From: Codonopsis lanceolata
Lineage: Eukaryota; Streptophyta; Magnoliopsida; Asterales; Campanulaceae
Length of the DNA: 64,000 nucleotides
NCBI GenBank assembly: GCA_013146195.2
Contig: CM028378.1
Span: forward strand, 90,392,295 to 90,456,294
Direction of reading: 5' to 3'
Position 1 is the stretch's first letter, and each line of letters starts with the position of its first letter. Positions 1 through 10,207 of this stretch are shown piece by piece. The translations under genes and the position numbers were made by a program. The notes under the pieces are model-generated. The model was not told the origin of the DNA. It saw only the letters and a program-made list of their open reading frames with translations, and made no database searches.

Positions 1-235
1 CGAACACAAAACGCAAGCAAACCCTCAATCGCGTCGCATTCCGACCATCGTCGAGTCACGACTTGTGACTTTAGCAAGTCAACAACTATATGGAGTCTCT
101 TAATAATGTTTTGGTCTTAAAGTGGTCTCTCAACATATCTAGACCCTCTCGCAAACCAAACATACCGTCGACAAGGAAAGAAGTGCAAGTATAGCACGCA
201 AACCGAGATAACGAAGGAGCGGGGTGTCACAGAAT
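1..235 (-). repeat. possible LTR fragment (Gypsy-like terminus)
   Basis: The segment ends on the plus strand with GGGGTGTCACA, so on the minus strand it would begin TGTGACACCCC. Many plant chromovirus LTRs start this way. No partner LTR, PBS or coding sequence of such an element is in the window, so this is a weak call resting on one terminus. It could equally be ordinary spacer inside the CACTA element. Confidence 0.25.
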
Positions 236-263
236 TTATTTAACCCAATAACCAACAACCATA

Positions 264-376
264 AGGTGAGCATCAACAATGTATTAGAAGGAAGAACGGC
301 TCATGGTGTCGCTATTGTTGACATGTATGCTAAATGAGGGAGCATCGGCACAGTATTAGAAGTTTTCATGATTCAT
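264..376 (+). pseudogene. PPR protein gene fragment (upstream piece)
   Basis: The plus strand reads GRTAHGVAIVDMYAK, a stop, then GSIGTVLEVF. This matches the pentatricopeptide-repeat consensus in which the stop replaces Cys (TGC to TGA) in the AKCGS motif. PPR proteins bind organellar RNA; this piece is too short and broken to work. It lies about 500 bp upstream of a second PPR piece in the same orientation, so both probably come from one captured or relict gene. It lies inside the region assigned to the CACTA element, and CACTA and MULE elements are known to pick up gene fragments. Confidence 0.55.
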
Positions 377-880
377 GAAACTAACAGAATCAAGTTGTTT
401 TTAACAAAACGTAATAATGCCACATCACTTTAATATGAGAAAAAAGAGTAGCAGTTGGGAGACTATATATGGATTATGGAGGAATAAAAGGGAAAGAGGG
501 AGGATCAATATCTCACCAGGTCTGCATACTTTCATGCACGAAACCCTTCATACTGGAAAATCAAAATCTGATAAAATATGATAAACTATAAACTATACAC
601 AGAAAAACACATGCATAAGCATTTTCTCAAGTTTAAAAGTAGTTGGTTGCTTGCACATGAAACTTTAAAGAATAATACAATTTCATTTGTTCACCAGCTT
701 CTGTGAACAGGTCGAGAACCAAAAACCATCAAATTAGCTACCATTTGACCAATGGAAGGAATCTGTGACATACAACAAAACCACAACAACAGTGTAATTC
801 GGAAGAAAGAGGACAGATTTTTGCAACAATCAAAACCCCAAAGGGATGCCAAAGTATAATAATTGAAATACAAAATAAGA
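377..880. other. spacer between PPR fragments
   Basis: AT-rich sequence with no reading frame I can recognise. It separates the two PPR pieces and may be a relict intron or a later insertion. No terminal repeats were found. Confidence 0.4.
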
Positions 881-1096
881 AAGAGCATGCCCATGAAGGC
901 AGATGTTGTGATATGGGGTATATTGTTGGCAGCATCTAGAACACATGGTAATGTGGAAGTAGGTGAAAGGACTGCCGAGAGTTTGGCAAGAGCGGGACCA
1001 TCTCATGGTCCTAGTAGAATTCTTCTATTCAATATATATGCAGTAGCAGGAAAGTGGGATGATGCAGTTTCAATAAGGCAAGCAATGAAACGCTAA
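881..1096 (+). pseudogene. PPR protein gene fragment (E-motif region)
   Basis: The frame from about residue 8 of the ORF starting at 863 reads MPMKADVVIWGILLAA then SRTHGNVEVGERTAE, and later LFNIYAVAGKWDDA. This is the E motif that follows the last repeats of PLS-class PPR proteins, which act in organellar RNA editing. It ends in KR and a TAA at 1094. There is no start region, no repeat array and no DYW domain. Together with the piece at 264-376 it is a gene fragment, probably transduplicated by or trapped in the surrounding CACTA element. No function is expected. Confidence 0.65.
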
Positions 1097-1663
1097 AGAC
1101 TAACGAGGACACTTGTATATAGTGGTATGATTTTCTGACAGGGTTTAACATGTTACAGATAGTTAGTTATACCTTTACTTGGAACAGTGACTACTCTTAG
1201 TTATTGAAAGATGATTCTCAAAACCCAAATTCAATCACATGCCTACAAAAAGAGCTTCAAGTTGTTGGTTTTCATACAAAAATGTGTACTTATCAAATAA
1301 CTTGAATGTCATTGTTATTCAACTGACATTAAAGACCATTTTTAAAAGGGGAAAAGTTGTTTGAAATTCTACTATTCCAGAACAAAGACATTGGTTTGCA
1401 GGACCAATCTAGAGATACAAGGGCAAACAATGAGCACCTCAAAAACAAGGTAATGGACAGTTAACAATTAGAGAAACAACATTATTACAGCTCAACTCAA
1501 CTTGGCGTTGGTCCGAATTACTTGATAAAATCTATGTATGCTAATAAGTACTAGTAAGCAAGTGAAATAAATTAAACAAATCCAGTTGATAACTAAGGTG
1601 GAAGCTACAGTGGATGAAGATAAACACACTGCTGATGTTACTAAAAATTGATAGAAAAATAGG
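1097..1663. other. non-coding, nothing recognised
   Basis: AT-rich sequence between the PPR fragment and the TNPA-like gene. No frame, RNA gene or inverted repeat was recognised. Confidence 0.4.
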
Positions 1664-2163
1664 TCAATAGAAAAATACCTTCATCATCTTCAATGCATCA
1701 GTTTTAAAGTGTTCTGGCATCTTCTTCCAGCTTTTGCAAATAAGAGGCATAAATTGCCCATTTCGTGCAATCAAACCAATGAAATGGACAAACTTACTTC
1801 TTTTCTTTCCAATTGGTTGTCCATATTTGTTAAACTCAATAGTTGTATGAATACCAGTACTATTTCCCCAAATATTTTTCATAAATGTGGGCCCTCGCAC
1901 CTTCTTTTTCCCACCAGAATTATCTGATATAGTTTCTGAACCATTGAAAATAAAATGTTAGCAACTATGTGTGAGAATAATCTCTACAAGATTAGTGTAA
2001 ATTACATACGAAAAATCATTTGAACATAATATGTGGTTTATTATAAACCTGAGGCAGTAGAGAGAGGAGTGAGCCTAGCATCAACCAAGTTATCCCTTTG
2101 TGGCTGATCGAAGCTTTCATCATACAAACAACGCCGAACACTAGAAGATCTTGGAGCCATCAT
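1664..2163 (-). pseudogene. TNPA-like CACTA protein (Transposase_24 family), partial
   Basis: A likely first exon starts at ATG 2163 (reading MAPRSSSVRRCLYDES) and ends at a GT donor near 2049. The next exon spans about 1936-1679 and reads RGPTFMKNIWGN, IEFNKYGQPIGKKRSKF and ARNGQFMPL, followed by a GT donor. The motif RGP...EFN..GQP.G...F...G...R is the core of the plant En/Spm TNPA-type family (Pfam Transposase_24), which binds subterminal repeats of CACTA elements. It has the same orientation as the TNP2 transposase upstream of it, the usual CACTA gene order. Only the N-terminal part is visible, and later exons were not found before the PPR fragment. Confidence 0.6.
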
Positions 2164-2545
2164 CGCTAGTATTTAACTATAATGATAATGGGTTTAGATA
2201 TTTGAAACAATAACAGTGAGTAATGATAGATTTATTTTACAACACAAGTTATTTGGTCTAATATACCTTGCAAAAAATTATGTAAGACATTAACATATTA
2301 CTAAAAGAAGTAAACCCAATCAATAAAATCAAGTTAAGAAAATTAATCAAAATCCATATAAAGTGCATATCAATAGAACATTTCAATAACTCCAATAACA
2401 TACCATTAAAAGTGAAATCCAATCAGTAACATCAAATTAAATATCTAATTAAAAACAATTATAAAAAGAGAGAATGAAATTGGACATTGCAAGCTTCAAT
2501 TAAGATTTATTCTTCCTATCTTTACTTAGATCGTGAATCCTCCAA
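2164..2545. other. CACTA intergenic spacer
   Basis: AT-rich spacer between the TNP2 3' end and the TNPA-like start codon. No coding signal. It may hold the TNPA promoter, but no specific element was recognised. Confidence 0.4.
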
Positions 2546-5500
2546 CTATTTTTTAGCTAGTTCAACTATCATCCCATCCATATCCTGTCTGTTCCAATTA
2601 ACTTCTTCATTCTCATCATGAGATTGGACATTGCAAGCTTCGCTTTGTAAGTATGTTTCAACATCATCGAGACTTGACACTTCAACCATATCATAATTAT
2701 CTCTAGGTTTTGTTGTAACAACGACCTTCCATCCTTTGTCAACTGGACCATTCACATAGAAAACTTGTTCAACTTGAGAAGCTGATACGAAAGGGTCTTT
2801 CTTCATAGCTAGTTGTCTAAAGTTTACGGACGTGAATCCATGCTCATCCTACCTTTTTCTTTTTCCTCCCGACACCCAGTCACACTTCAACAACACAACC
2901 TTCTTACCATCCAAATAATCTAACTCTATCATGTCATTAATAATTCCATAATATGTAACTTCCCCAACAAGAAGATTGTTATCTCTTACACTTGCAAGGC
3001 TTGTGGTTTTTGCTGTAACAATAACTCCATTGTTTTGAGTTTTCTCTTCCTTTCAAGTTCTTTAACATGAAACCTAAAACCATTTATGATAAACCCCTTT
3101 AATCTCTTTCCTATAAAATGTGGACCACGGGCCAAAGCTTTGATCTCCTCTGAAATTCGATCATCCCCCATGAGGAACAATTTTTGAACCTACTTGAATT
3201 AAATATATATCATCAGAATACATGCATAATAAAATAAGACAAGTACCAATTAGTTAATAACATTTATTCTACAACTTACTTCTCCAGCAAGCCATAAAGG
3301 GAAATTTTCATTATGTGGACATTCAATTTCATGCGGACGAGCACGATGATTTTGAGTTTTCGTCAGGTCAAGATGTTGTTTGTACATATGGTAGGTGATA
3401 GTGTTTTGTCACTTAAAATCTAAATGTTTAAATTTGAGAAAGTTAAGGTTAACTTCGATAATTAACTTACGCAATAAATTCATTAATTGCATCACAATTG
3501 AACAATACACAACGATGATCGTTGTCTACTGTTTTCACGTCGAACACTTGAATATTTTCCTTCCCTAATGAACGACCAGGCATACCAAAAACATGTAACT
3601 TTTCAATAGTTGAATCCCTCGTGTCTTCATTTCTACTTGCTCGATCAAGCTTAGTATCTACATCATTCAGGTACCTAGAGCATAATGTCAAGCACTCCTC
3701 TTCTAGATAGCCTTCTGTAATAGACCCTTCTGGACGACTTCTATTACGGACATACGATTTCAATATAGACAAGCACCTATTACAATATGAGTTTAAACAC
3801 TTTAGAATAGATATAATAGTTTTCATCGCAAAGAAACATAATTCACTGTAAATAAAGTGCACCTTTCAATAGGGTACATCCAGCGATAATGAACTGGTCC
3901 TGCAAGTTTGGCTTCAGTTGCCAAATGAATTGGCAGATGCATCATGACATCAAAAAAAGAAGGAGGAAATATTCTCTCTAGTTGGCAAAGTGTTTTTGAA
4001 TTTTGCCCTTCCAATCTAATCAAGTCACGGGCTCGAAGAACTTTTGAACATATTCCTCTAAAATAATTAGATAATTCTATCAAAGGTAAGCGTACTTGCT
4101 TAGATAAGACTTTCCGTAAAGCAATAGGTAGAAGTTGTTGCATCAAGATATGATTGTCGTGACTCTTTATCCCAATGATTTTTGCTGGTTTGAATTGTAC
4201 ACATCTTGAAATATTTGCAGCATATCCATCCGAAACTTGAACTTTTTTTTAACACAGAACAAAATATCTCCTTCTCTTTTTTAGATAATGAAAAGCATGC
4301 TGGAGGCAAGTATAACCGACCAGATTCTTTTTGGGCAGGATGAAGTTCCTTCCTAATTCCCATGTCCCTTAAGTCAAGCAATGATCTTTTGTTTTCCCAT
4401 CAAGATTCAACAATGTACCAATCACAGAGTCGCATACATTTTTCTCGATATGCATCACATCAAGATTGTGACGTACCAAATTATCTTTCCAATATGGTAG
4501 GTCAAAAAATATGCTCCGCTTCATCCAATTATAGGGCAACACTAGATTATCTTTAACTTCTTTACAAAATCTATATGTAAATCCACTCAATTCATCTAGT
4601 ACCATTGATCCAGTTAAACAAGTTGGTGCTTTTTCCTCCTCCTCTTTTCCATTGAATGATCGCTTTTCTTTGCGGAATGTATGGTTTTCATCTAAGAATC
4701 GACGATAGCCCATGTAATGATATTTGCCGCTATGAGTTAACCATTGAGAATCAGTATGTTTGTGACATGAGGGGCATGCGAGCTGTCCTTTAGTGCTCCA
4801 ACCGGACAAGTTAGCATAAGTAGGAAAATCGTTAATGGTCCATAATAGTGCCGCATGCATTGAAAATTTTGTTTTAATGAAGCATCATAATTTTCCAATC
4901 CATCTACCCATAAATCAGTTAGTTCATCAATCAACGGTTGTAAGTAGACATCAATGTTATTTCCAGGAGCTGTAGGGCCGGGTATAAGTAAAGATAACAT
5001 AAAATGGGGTTGTTTTATGCACAACTAAGGTGGTAGGTTATATGGCATCAAGACTACATGCCATGTACTATAAGTAACACTCATAGTCCGATTAGGACTA
5101 AAACCATCGCATGCTAAATCGAGTCTAACATTACGTGGATCTTTAGCGAAATCGGGATTCTTAAAATCAAAAGTTTGCCAAGCTGGAGAATCTGCTGGAT
5201 GTCTCATGAAACCATCTTTCGTACGATCTTCATGATGCCACCGCATTGATGAAGTTGTCTTTGTTGACATAAACAAGCGTTGCAATCTTGGTTTTAATGG
5301 AAAATGAGGTAAAACCTTGGCTACAACCTTTTTACCCCCATTAGTTAACTCTTCTTGCTCTTCGTCATTAGCTTCAATTGTTTTCCATCGAGACATCCCA
5401 CAAACATGACATTCCTGGTCATTGGCATGAGTTTTCCAATACAACATGCAATCATTTGGACACGCATCAATCTTCGTATAACTAAGACCCAATGCACCCA

Positions 5501-6092
5501 TAAGCTTCTTCACTTCATAGTATGACTTTGGCAATTTCTTAACCATTGGGAACACATCATTAAGTTTCAAGAAACATGGTAAATGCATCATTAGTCATTT
5601 TTCCAAGACACTTAATATGAAATAATCGAATTACAAAAGAGAGAATGGAGTAATTTTTACAATCCTCGTATAATGGTTCCTCGGCATCTTTCAACAGTTT
5701 GTAAAATTTAGCAGCATCCTCATTAGGTTCCTCATTTAAAATCGGGACATCTTCTTCAAGCTCAATATTATTTTTTATTCCAAATGCATCATGTAACATG
5801 ACAAGCATATCATCATGCATTTGCACATCATTATGCATAGGATCTACCGGAGAAGAGACTAGTGTAGCTTCACCATGAGCCACCCATTTTGTGTAACCCT
5901 TGATAAAACCATCACAAACCAGGTGTTCTCTTGCTTCATGTTTGTCCACCTATTTTCCATTCCCGCACTTAACACATGGACATCTTATCTTTCCATCAAT
6001 ACTAGCCTTTTGAATGCCAACTTAAGAAATTCCTCTACTCCATCCCTATAACTTCTGCTCACTCTAGATTGATACATCCAACTCCTATCCAT
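2546..6092 (-). pseudogene. TNP2-type CACTA (En/Spm) transposase, multiply frameshifted
   Basis: The gene would catalyse cut-and-paste transposition of a CACTA element. On the minus strand the domains come in family order. The Transpos_assoc N-terminus starts at ATG 6092 (MDRSWMYQSR) with a CPCVKCGN zinc-like motif near 5970 in another frame. The TNP2 domain runs over about 5600-4370, including RWHHEDRTKDGFMRHPADS, LDLACDGFSPN and the HNLDVMHIEKNV segment. DUF4218 lies at about 4150-3500 (MMQQLLPIALR, LPIHLATEAKLAGPVHYRWMYP) and DUF4216 at about 3180-2550 (KALARGP, GFRFHVKE, FYVNGPVDKGW). At least six changes of frame break it, so no functional protein can be made. The TNPA-like gene follows in the same orientation. 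Assignment to the element ending at 12478 is inferred from orientation and the absence of another terminus. Confidence 0.85.
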
Positions 6093-6900
6093 TACAAAAA
6101 AAAATTCCTATAATCTACAAGAAAGAAAGAAAAATAATACTTGGAAAAAAGTTTCAAAACTTATTCTACAAAAAAAGTTAATTGTCAAATAACATGATAA
6201 AGAATAACCACTATTTATAAAGTTAATCTGTAAAAAATTATTACTAACATACGAACATGACTTTACTAAAAAAGTCTAAATTAACATACAATTAAAAGTA
6301 AGAAATAGTTCTCACTTCTGATAATAACAAATGCAAAAGCGACCCAAAACAGTCGTTGACACAATCAATAAGGTGAATGCAAGCATTACAGGACAGGCAA
6401 GTACATAGACAATAAGAGATTTTTTGCTCAATAGAAATTAATGCAAACATACACTAGAGAACAATGATCTCATATATATCATATAATTTTTTTGCTACCC
6501 TAGAGTGAATGAAAAATCAATTTCAATATTTTATTTAACCTCAAAAAAATTGTATCAAAGTCAAAAAATGTATTTTAAGAAAATAATTGAGGAAGATGCT
6601 AAAAAAAAAGACTCGCAAACTAACACTAACCTTTAAGACGTACTCCAACACTGAATTTCAAATGTCGGATATTCATATTTTGATTATATATGAGATGGAT
6701 ACAAACAATAGGTTGATTTCAATCTTTATTTTTTTGGGTATTTAATTTTTTTTAAATTGTTGGAGTTCCTTGTTTTCCTGATATTGACACCAATCTACGA
6801 ATATCAAAATGCTGATGTGTCCTATATAACATCAAACTACTAATATTAATTCTGTAGCTGCTTGATTTAGGGCTGCCAGAAACTAAACAAAATGACGAAG
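6093..6900. other. AT-rich CACTA spacer upstream of TNP2
   Basis: Very AT-rich sequence with A- and T-runs, stops in all frames and no recognised gene. It is the upstream side of the TNP2 start codon and would include its leader or promoter. Confidence 0.4.
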
Positions 6901-6903
6901 TAT

Positions 6904-7106
6904 CTTCGATCAACATTGCGAAGGTGCTAGCAAATAGATTGAGAAATGTTATGGGAAAAGTAATTTCAGATTCCTAGCACGCCTTTATGGGAGGGATCAA
7001 ATTCTCAACACATTTCTTATTGCAAACGGGAAGGTTGATGCAAGAATTAGAAGTGGAGATCCAGGGCTGATTTGACGTCGATAATATGTTTTGGAGGCAA
7101 GTGGAT
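6904..7106 (+). pseudogene. L1-type LINE reverse transcriptase fragment (palm N-terminal part)
   Basis: The plus strand shows SINIAKVLANRLRNVMGKVIS, one stop (SQ to S-stop), and then, after a frame change, ILNTFLIANGKVDARIRSG. Just after it, FGGKWI is readable. This is the block order of plant L1 ORF2 reverse transcriptase. The piece is older and more damaged than the LINE at 8069-10191 and is not part of it. Sequence homologous to the next RT block resumes at about 7638, so an insertion of roughly 530 bp splits this fragment. Confidence 0.7.
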
Positions 7107-7637
7107 AGTGATGCAGCGGAAATAACAACATGAACATGAATTCTTTCCACGAGAAATCCCTAACAAACAAGCCTATGACGACTTAGGGTTTTCAAGCACA
7201 AAGTAAGAAAATAAGAAAACTCGATTTATTATCAAAACTATCGAAATAAACGTTTATAAGGGTATTTATATGTCCTAAACAAACCAAACCCTAAAAGGAA
7301 AAAATAAGTAAAAATAGACGAAAAAACTCAAAAACTTCCAAGGCCCGTAACAGTGCTTAAACATTGTTTTTGGGCTTAAAACGAACTCGTCACGGGTTGC
7401 ACCATAATTCATCCGGACGTGAAAGTTAGGTTAAAGTTCTACCGACCATTAAATGGTTTCTACTAGTACATAACGAAAACTAACAGAAAACTGTGAAAAC
7501 TACCCGCCGAACCAACTTTTAAAAATTGCCGTTGGACCCCCTGAACTTCGAACTCTTCCCTAAATCCTTGCTCAAATACGTCTCGACCACCTAGTCTACA
7601 TTAGATAGGCTGGATTTTTTCTTGTATTTCTTGAGTG
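7107..7637. mobile_element. unassigned insertion splitting an old LINE RT
   Basis: About 530 bp without coding signal, starting near GTGATGCAGCGGAAATAAC, interrupts the L1 RT frame between FGGKWI and FSVLVNG. No clear target duplication or terminal inverted repeat could be aligned by eye, so its class is unknown. A degraded solo LTR is one possibility. Confidence 0.35.
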
Positions 7638-7800
7638 AAATTTTCAGTATTAGTTAATGGGAAATTTTCTCTAGCACGAGAGGGCTTCATCAAGGTGACC
7701 CATTATCGACGTTCCTATTTTTCATTTTGGTTATGGAGGCCTGACCAGGCTGTTGATGGTCTCTGAGGCAGGTGGGTTTATTATGGAAGCCAAAGGTTGT
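7638..7800 (+). pseudogene. L1-type LINE reverse transcriptase fragment (continued)
   Basis: Reads KFSVLVNG, then TRGLHQGDPLST and FLFFILVMEA, then after a frameshift LTRLLMVSEAGGF. RGL.QGDPLSP is the signature of L1 RT domain 4 and VMEAL follows it in the family. The YADD block is not found. It continues the relict at 6904-7106 and ends before the microsatellite. Confidence 0.7.
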
Positions 7801-7810
7801 TTTTCACTTT

Positions 7811-7862
7811 ATACACACACACACACTTACACAAACAAAGATACACACATATGTGTGTGTAT
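7811..7862. repeat. CA/TG-rich microsatellite
   Basis: Impure (CA)n followed by ATATGTGTGTGTGTAT. Simple-sequence repeat between two LINE remnants. Confidence 0.8.
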
Positions 7863-8052
7863 ATGATTATATCTACCCATATATGATATATCAATTGTAC
7901 ACTATTGCCATTATTAATTTATTAACTTATAGTTATTTACTTGCATATTTATTTATTTTCTGTTGGGGGTGGGGGAGGGGAGGAGAGATCACTAGATGTC
8001 ATGGTTTGACCTCCCAATGTCTTATGTTCTCATGGAAAATTAGCACATGATT

Positions 8053-10207
8053 GAAATACAATTCAAATGCAGATAAAAGCAGATAAAAGTTGTTTTATGG
8101 TTTCCAGACGTACTCCTTCGTCCAGAACAGCCTCTATCCGTCGTCATTTGGGCTTCAATTGTAAATCTCTCCCGGTTACGTATCTGGGCTGCCCCCTTTT
8201 TGAAGGTCGTAAAAAGAAATCTATCTTTGATAGTCTTCTTGGGAAATTACAGTCAAAAATTTCTTCCTGGGCTGGTGCTTTTCTCTCTCATGCGGGTAAG
8301 GTCACTCTTATTAATTCTGTCCTTCAATCTGTCATGATGTATCAGATTGCCGTTCTCGACCCCCCTATCTCTGTCATCAAACAGATTAATCGTATGTTTT
8401 CCAATTTTGTTTGGGGCTCCATTGATGGTAAATCTAAGGCTCATTGGATAGCTTGGGAAACTTGTTGCAGACCAATATTAGAAGGGGGTGTGGGTGTCCG
8501 GGCTGTTTCAGATGTTCTTCGTGCCTTCTCTTTGAAGCTGTGGTGGAGGTTTAGATCCTCTGATAGTCTTTGGGCTCAGTTTATGGCAAAAAGTTATTGC
8601 TCCTCGCATCACCCTGTCTGTGCCAATGCTCGAGGATCTTATACTTGGCATCACATGTGCACTGTTCGGGAAGACGCGGAAGACGCCATTAAGTGGATTG
8701 TTGGCAGAGGTTCATGCTCGATTTGGCTTGATGATTGGTTGCCTTGTGGCCTTCTTTCTCGTCCTGTTGACAGTCAGTTTTCGCTAGTCCATGAGCTTTT
8801 TGATCGTGATGGTACTCTCTCTCATGCGGCTAGGATTGAGCTTGGCAGCACTGTGTCGACTCTCATTGATACTCTCAAGTTAAGTATTGCGAATTGCCCT
8901 GACAGGGCTTGCTGGAGCCTTACTTCCAAAGGATATTTTTCCTTAGCTTCTGCATGGGAGTTATCTCGGCCTAAGTGGCCCATTTTAGATTCTGGCATAT
9001 TTATTTGGCACAAAGTTTTACCCCGATTTATTAGCTTCTTCATGTGGCGTTTATGGCTCCAAAGGATCCCTTTAGATGAAAGCATTATGAAAAAGGGAAT
9101 TCAGATTGCGTCGCGATGTTCCTGCTGCTCATCGAGTCAAATTGAAACCTTCTCTCATGTTTTTCTCTCTAGTTCGACTACTCGTGTGGTATGGGCCGAA
9201 TTTAACAGGATTGGGGCTATTCGTTGCTATTTGGATTCCATTCATCAAACCTGTTTTGCTTGGTGGTATAAGCATGATTATTCGGTTCTCCATGTTCTTA
9301 CGCCTTCGGTTATTTTTTGGGAATTGTGTAAATTCAGGAATACAGCACTTCATGAGGGCTCTAGAAGCCCGGCCTGGATCATTATTGATAAAATCAAGAC
9401 TTCTCTTCTCTCCATTATTAAGGCGGCGAATCTTTCTATTCAGTTATCGGCTGATTGGAACAGTTTGTTCTATTCTCGCATAGGTAGTATGCGTCAAAGA
9501 ATCATTCGTTCGATTTCCTGGATCCGGCCGGCCTTTGGGATGGTTAAATTGAACACGGATGGAGCGTGTGGTGGCTCTTCTGGGATGAGTTCAGGAGGTG
9601 GTATTGTTAGAGATAACTGTAGTAATCTTATCGTTGCTTTCTCCTCCTTTTATGGTCTCTCTTCTAGCTTTATGGTTGAGTGCCAAGCCCTTCTTCAAGG
9701 TCTTCAATGGCTGGGTTCTTATGAGATTGGCCCAGCTTCGGTGGAGATTGATTCTAAATATTTGATTGACTGCCTTCTGGGTAATGCTTGTCCTCCGTGG
9801 TCTAGTAGATATGTGCTCCGCAAAATCTTTGATTTATCTATTTCTATGGTTCTTACGTTCAATCACATCTATAGGGAGGCTAATTCGATTGCGGATGCGT
9901 TGGCCAACTTAAGTGCTGATCAAGAGTGTGATCATGTCTTTACTTCTGTCTCTCTTCTCCCTGATAGAATTAGAGGTCCTATTAATCTTGATAGGACTGA
10001 AACGCCTTATATTCGTATTTCTTAGACTTCTTTGTTTAAATTCTATGTATTCTTTTTCGAGGTCAAGCTCCTCCGTCCTCCCTCTATAAGGGCAAGGCTG
10101 GTTGTCCCCCTCAAGTTTGTTCCTTTATTTTTTAATCTATAAAATCTCGCAGGGTGCCGCCCCTGCTTCATTAAAAAAAAAAAAGAAGAAAGAAATACAA
10201 TTCAAAT
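8053..10207 (+). mobile_element. 5'-truncated L1-type LINE insertion with 16-bp target site duplication
   Basis: The element body is 8069-10191. It is flanked by perfect copies of GAAATACAATTCAAAT at 8053-8068 and 10192-10207. It ends with an A-rich tail at 10171-10191, the hallmark of target-primed reverse transcription. The 5' end starts inside ORF2, so ORF1, endonuclease and the RT active site are missing. The 3' UTR motif AGGGTGCCGCCCCTG just before the tail is shared with the LINE copy ending at 63731. The copy sits in the CACTA element, so it is younger than it. Confidence 0.9.
8067..10025 (+). CDS. LINE ORF2 C-terminal part (RT thumb, zf-RVT, RNase H), 5'-truncated
   Basis: An open frame of 652 codons up to TAG-type end at 10023-10025; the Met at 8067 is an accident of the insertion site. 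The first 90 residues are the end of the RT domain (TYLGCPLFEGRKK). A zf-RVT region follows around residues 310-360 (FIWHKVLPRFISFFMWR). The last 150 residues are RNase H with LNTDGACGG, VECQALLQGL and EIDSKYLIDC supplying the D-E-D acidic residues, and NSIADALANL near the end. Plant L1-type LINEs use this RNase H to remove the RNA template. The frame has no stop, so the insertion looks fairly recent. It lacks a promoter and the catalytic RT core, so it should not be active. Confidence 0.85.
   Translation: MQIKADKSCFMVSRRTPSSRTASIRRHLGFNCKSLPVTYLGCPLFEGRKKKSIFDSLLGKLQSKISSWAGAFLSHAGKVTLINSVLQSVMMYQIAVLDPPISVIKQINRMFSNFVWGSIDGKSKAHWIAWETCCRPILEGGVGVRAVSDVLRAFSLKLWWRFRSSDSLWAQFMAKSYCSSHHPVCANARGSYTWHHMCTVREDAEDAIKWIVGRGSCSIWLDDWLPCGLLSRPVDSQFSLVHELFDRDGTLSHAARIELGSTVSTLIDTLKLSIANCPDRACWSLTSKGYFSLASAWELSRPKWPILDSGIFIWHKVLPRFISFFMWRLWLQRIPLDESIMKKGIQIASRCSCCSSSQIETFSHVFLSSSTTRVVWAEFNRIGAIRCYLDSIHQTCFAWWYKHDYSVLHVLTPSVIFWELCKFRNTALHEGSRSPAWIIIDKIKTSLLSIIKAANLSIQLSADWNSLFYSRIGSMRQRIIRSISWIRPAFGMVKLNTDGACGGSSGMSSGGGIVRDNCSNLIVAFSSFYGLSSSFMVECQALLQGLQWLGSYEIGPASVEIDSKYLIDCLLGNACPPWSSRYVLRKIFDLSISMVLTFNHIYREANSIADALANLSADQECDHVFTSVSLLPDRIRGPINLDRTETPYIRIS

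Noticed and set aside
8253..9353. Minus-strand ORFs and the 125-codon plus ORF at 9106 inside the LINE
   Set aside because: Shadows of LINE ORF2 in other frames.
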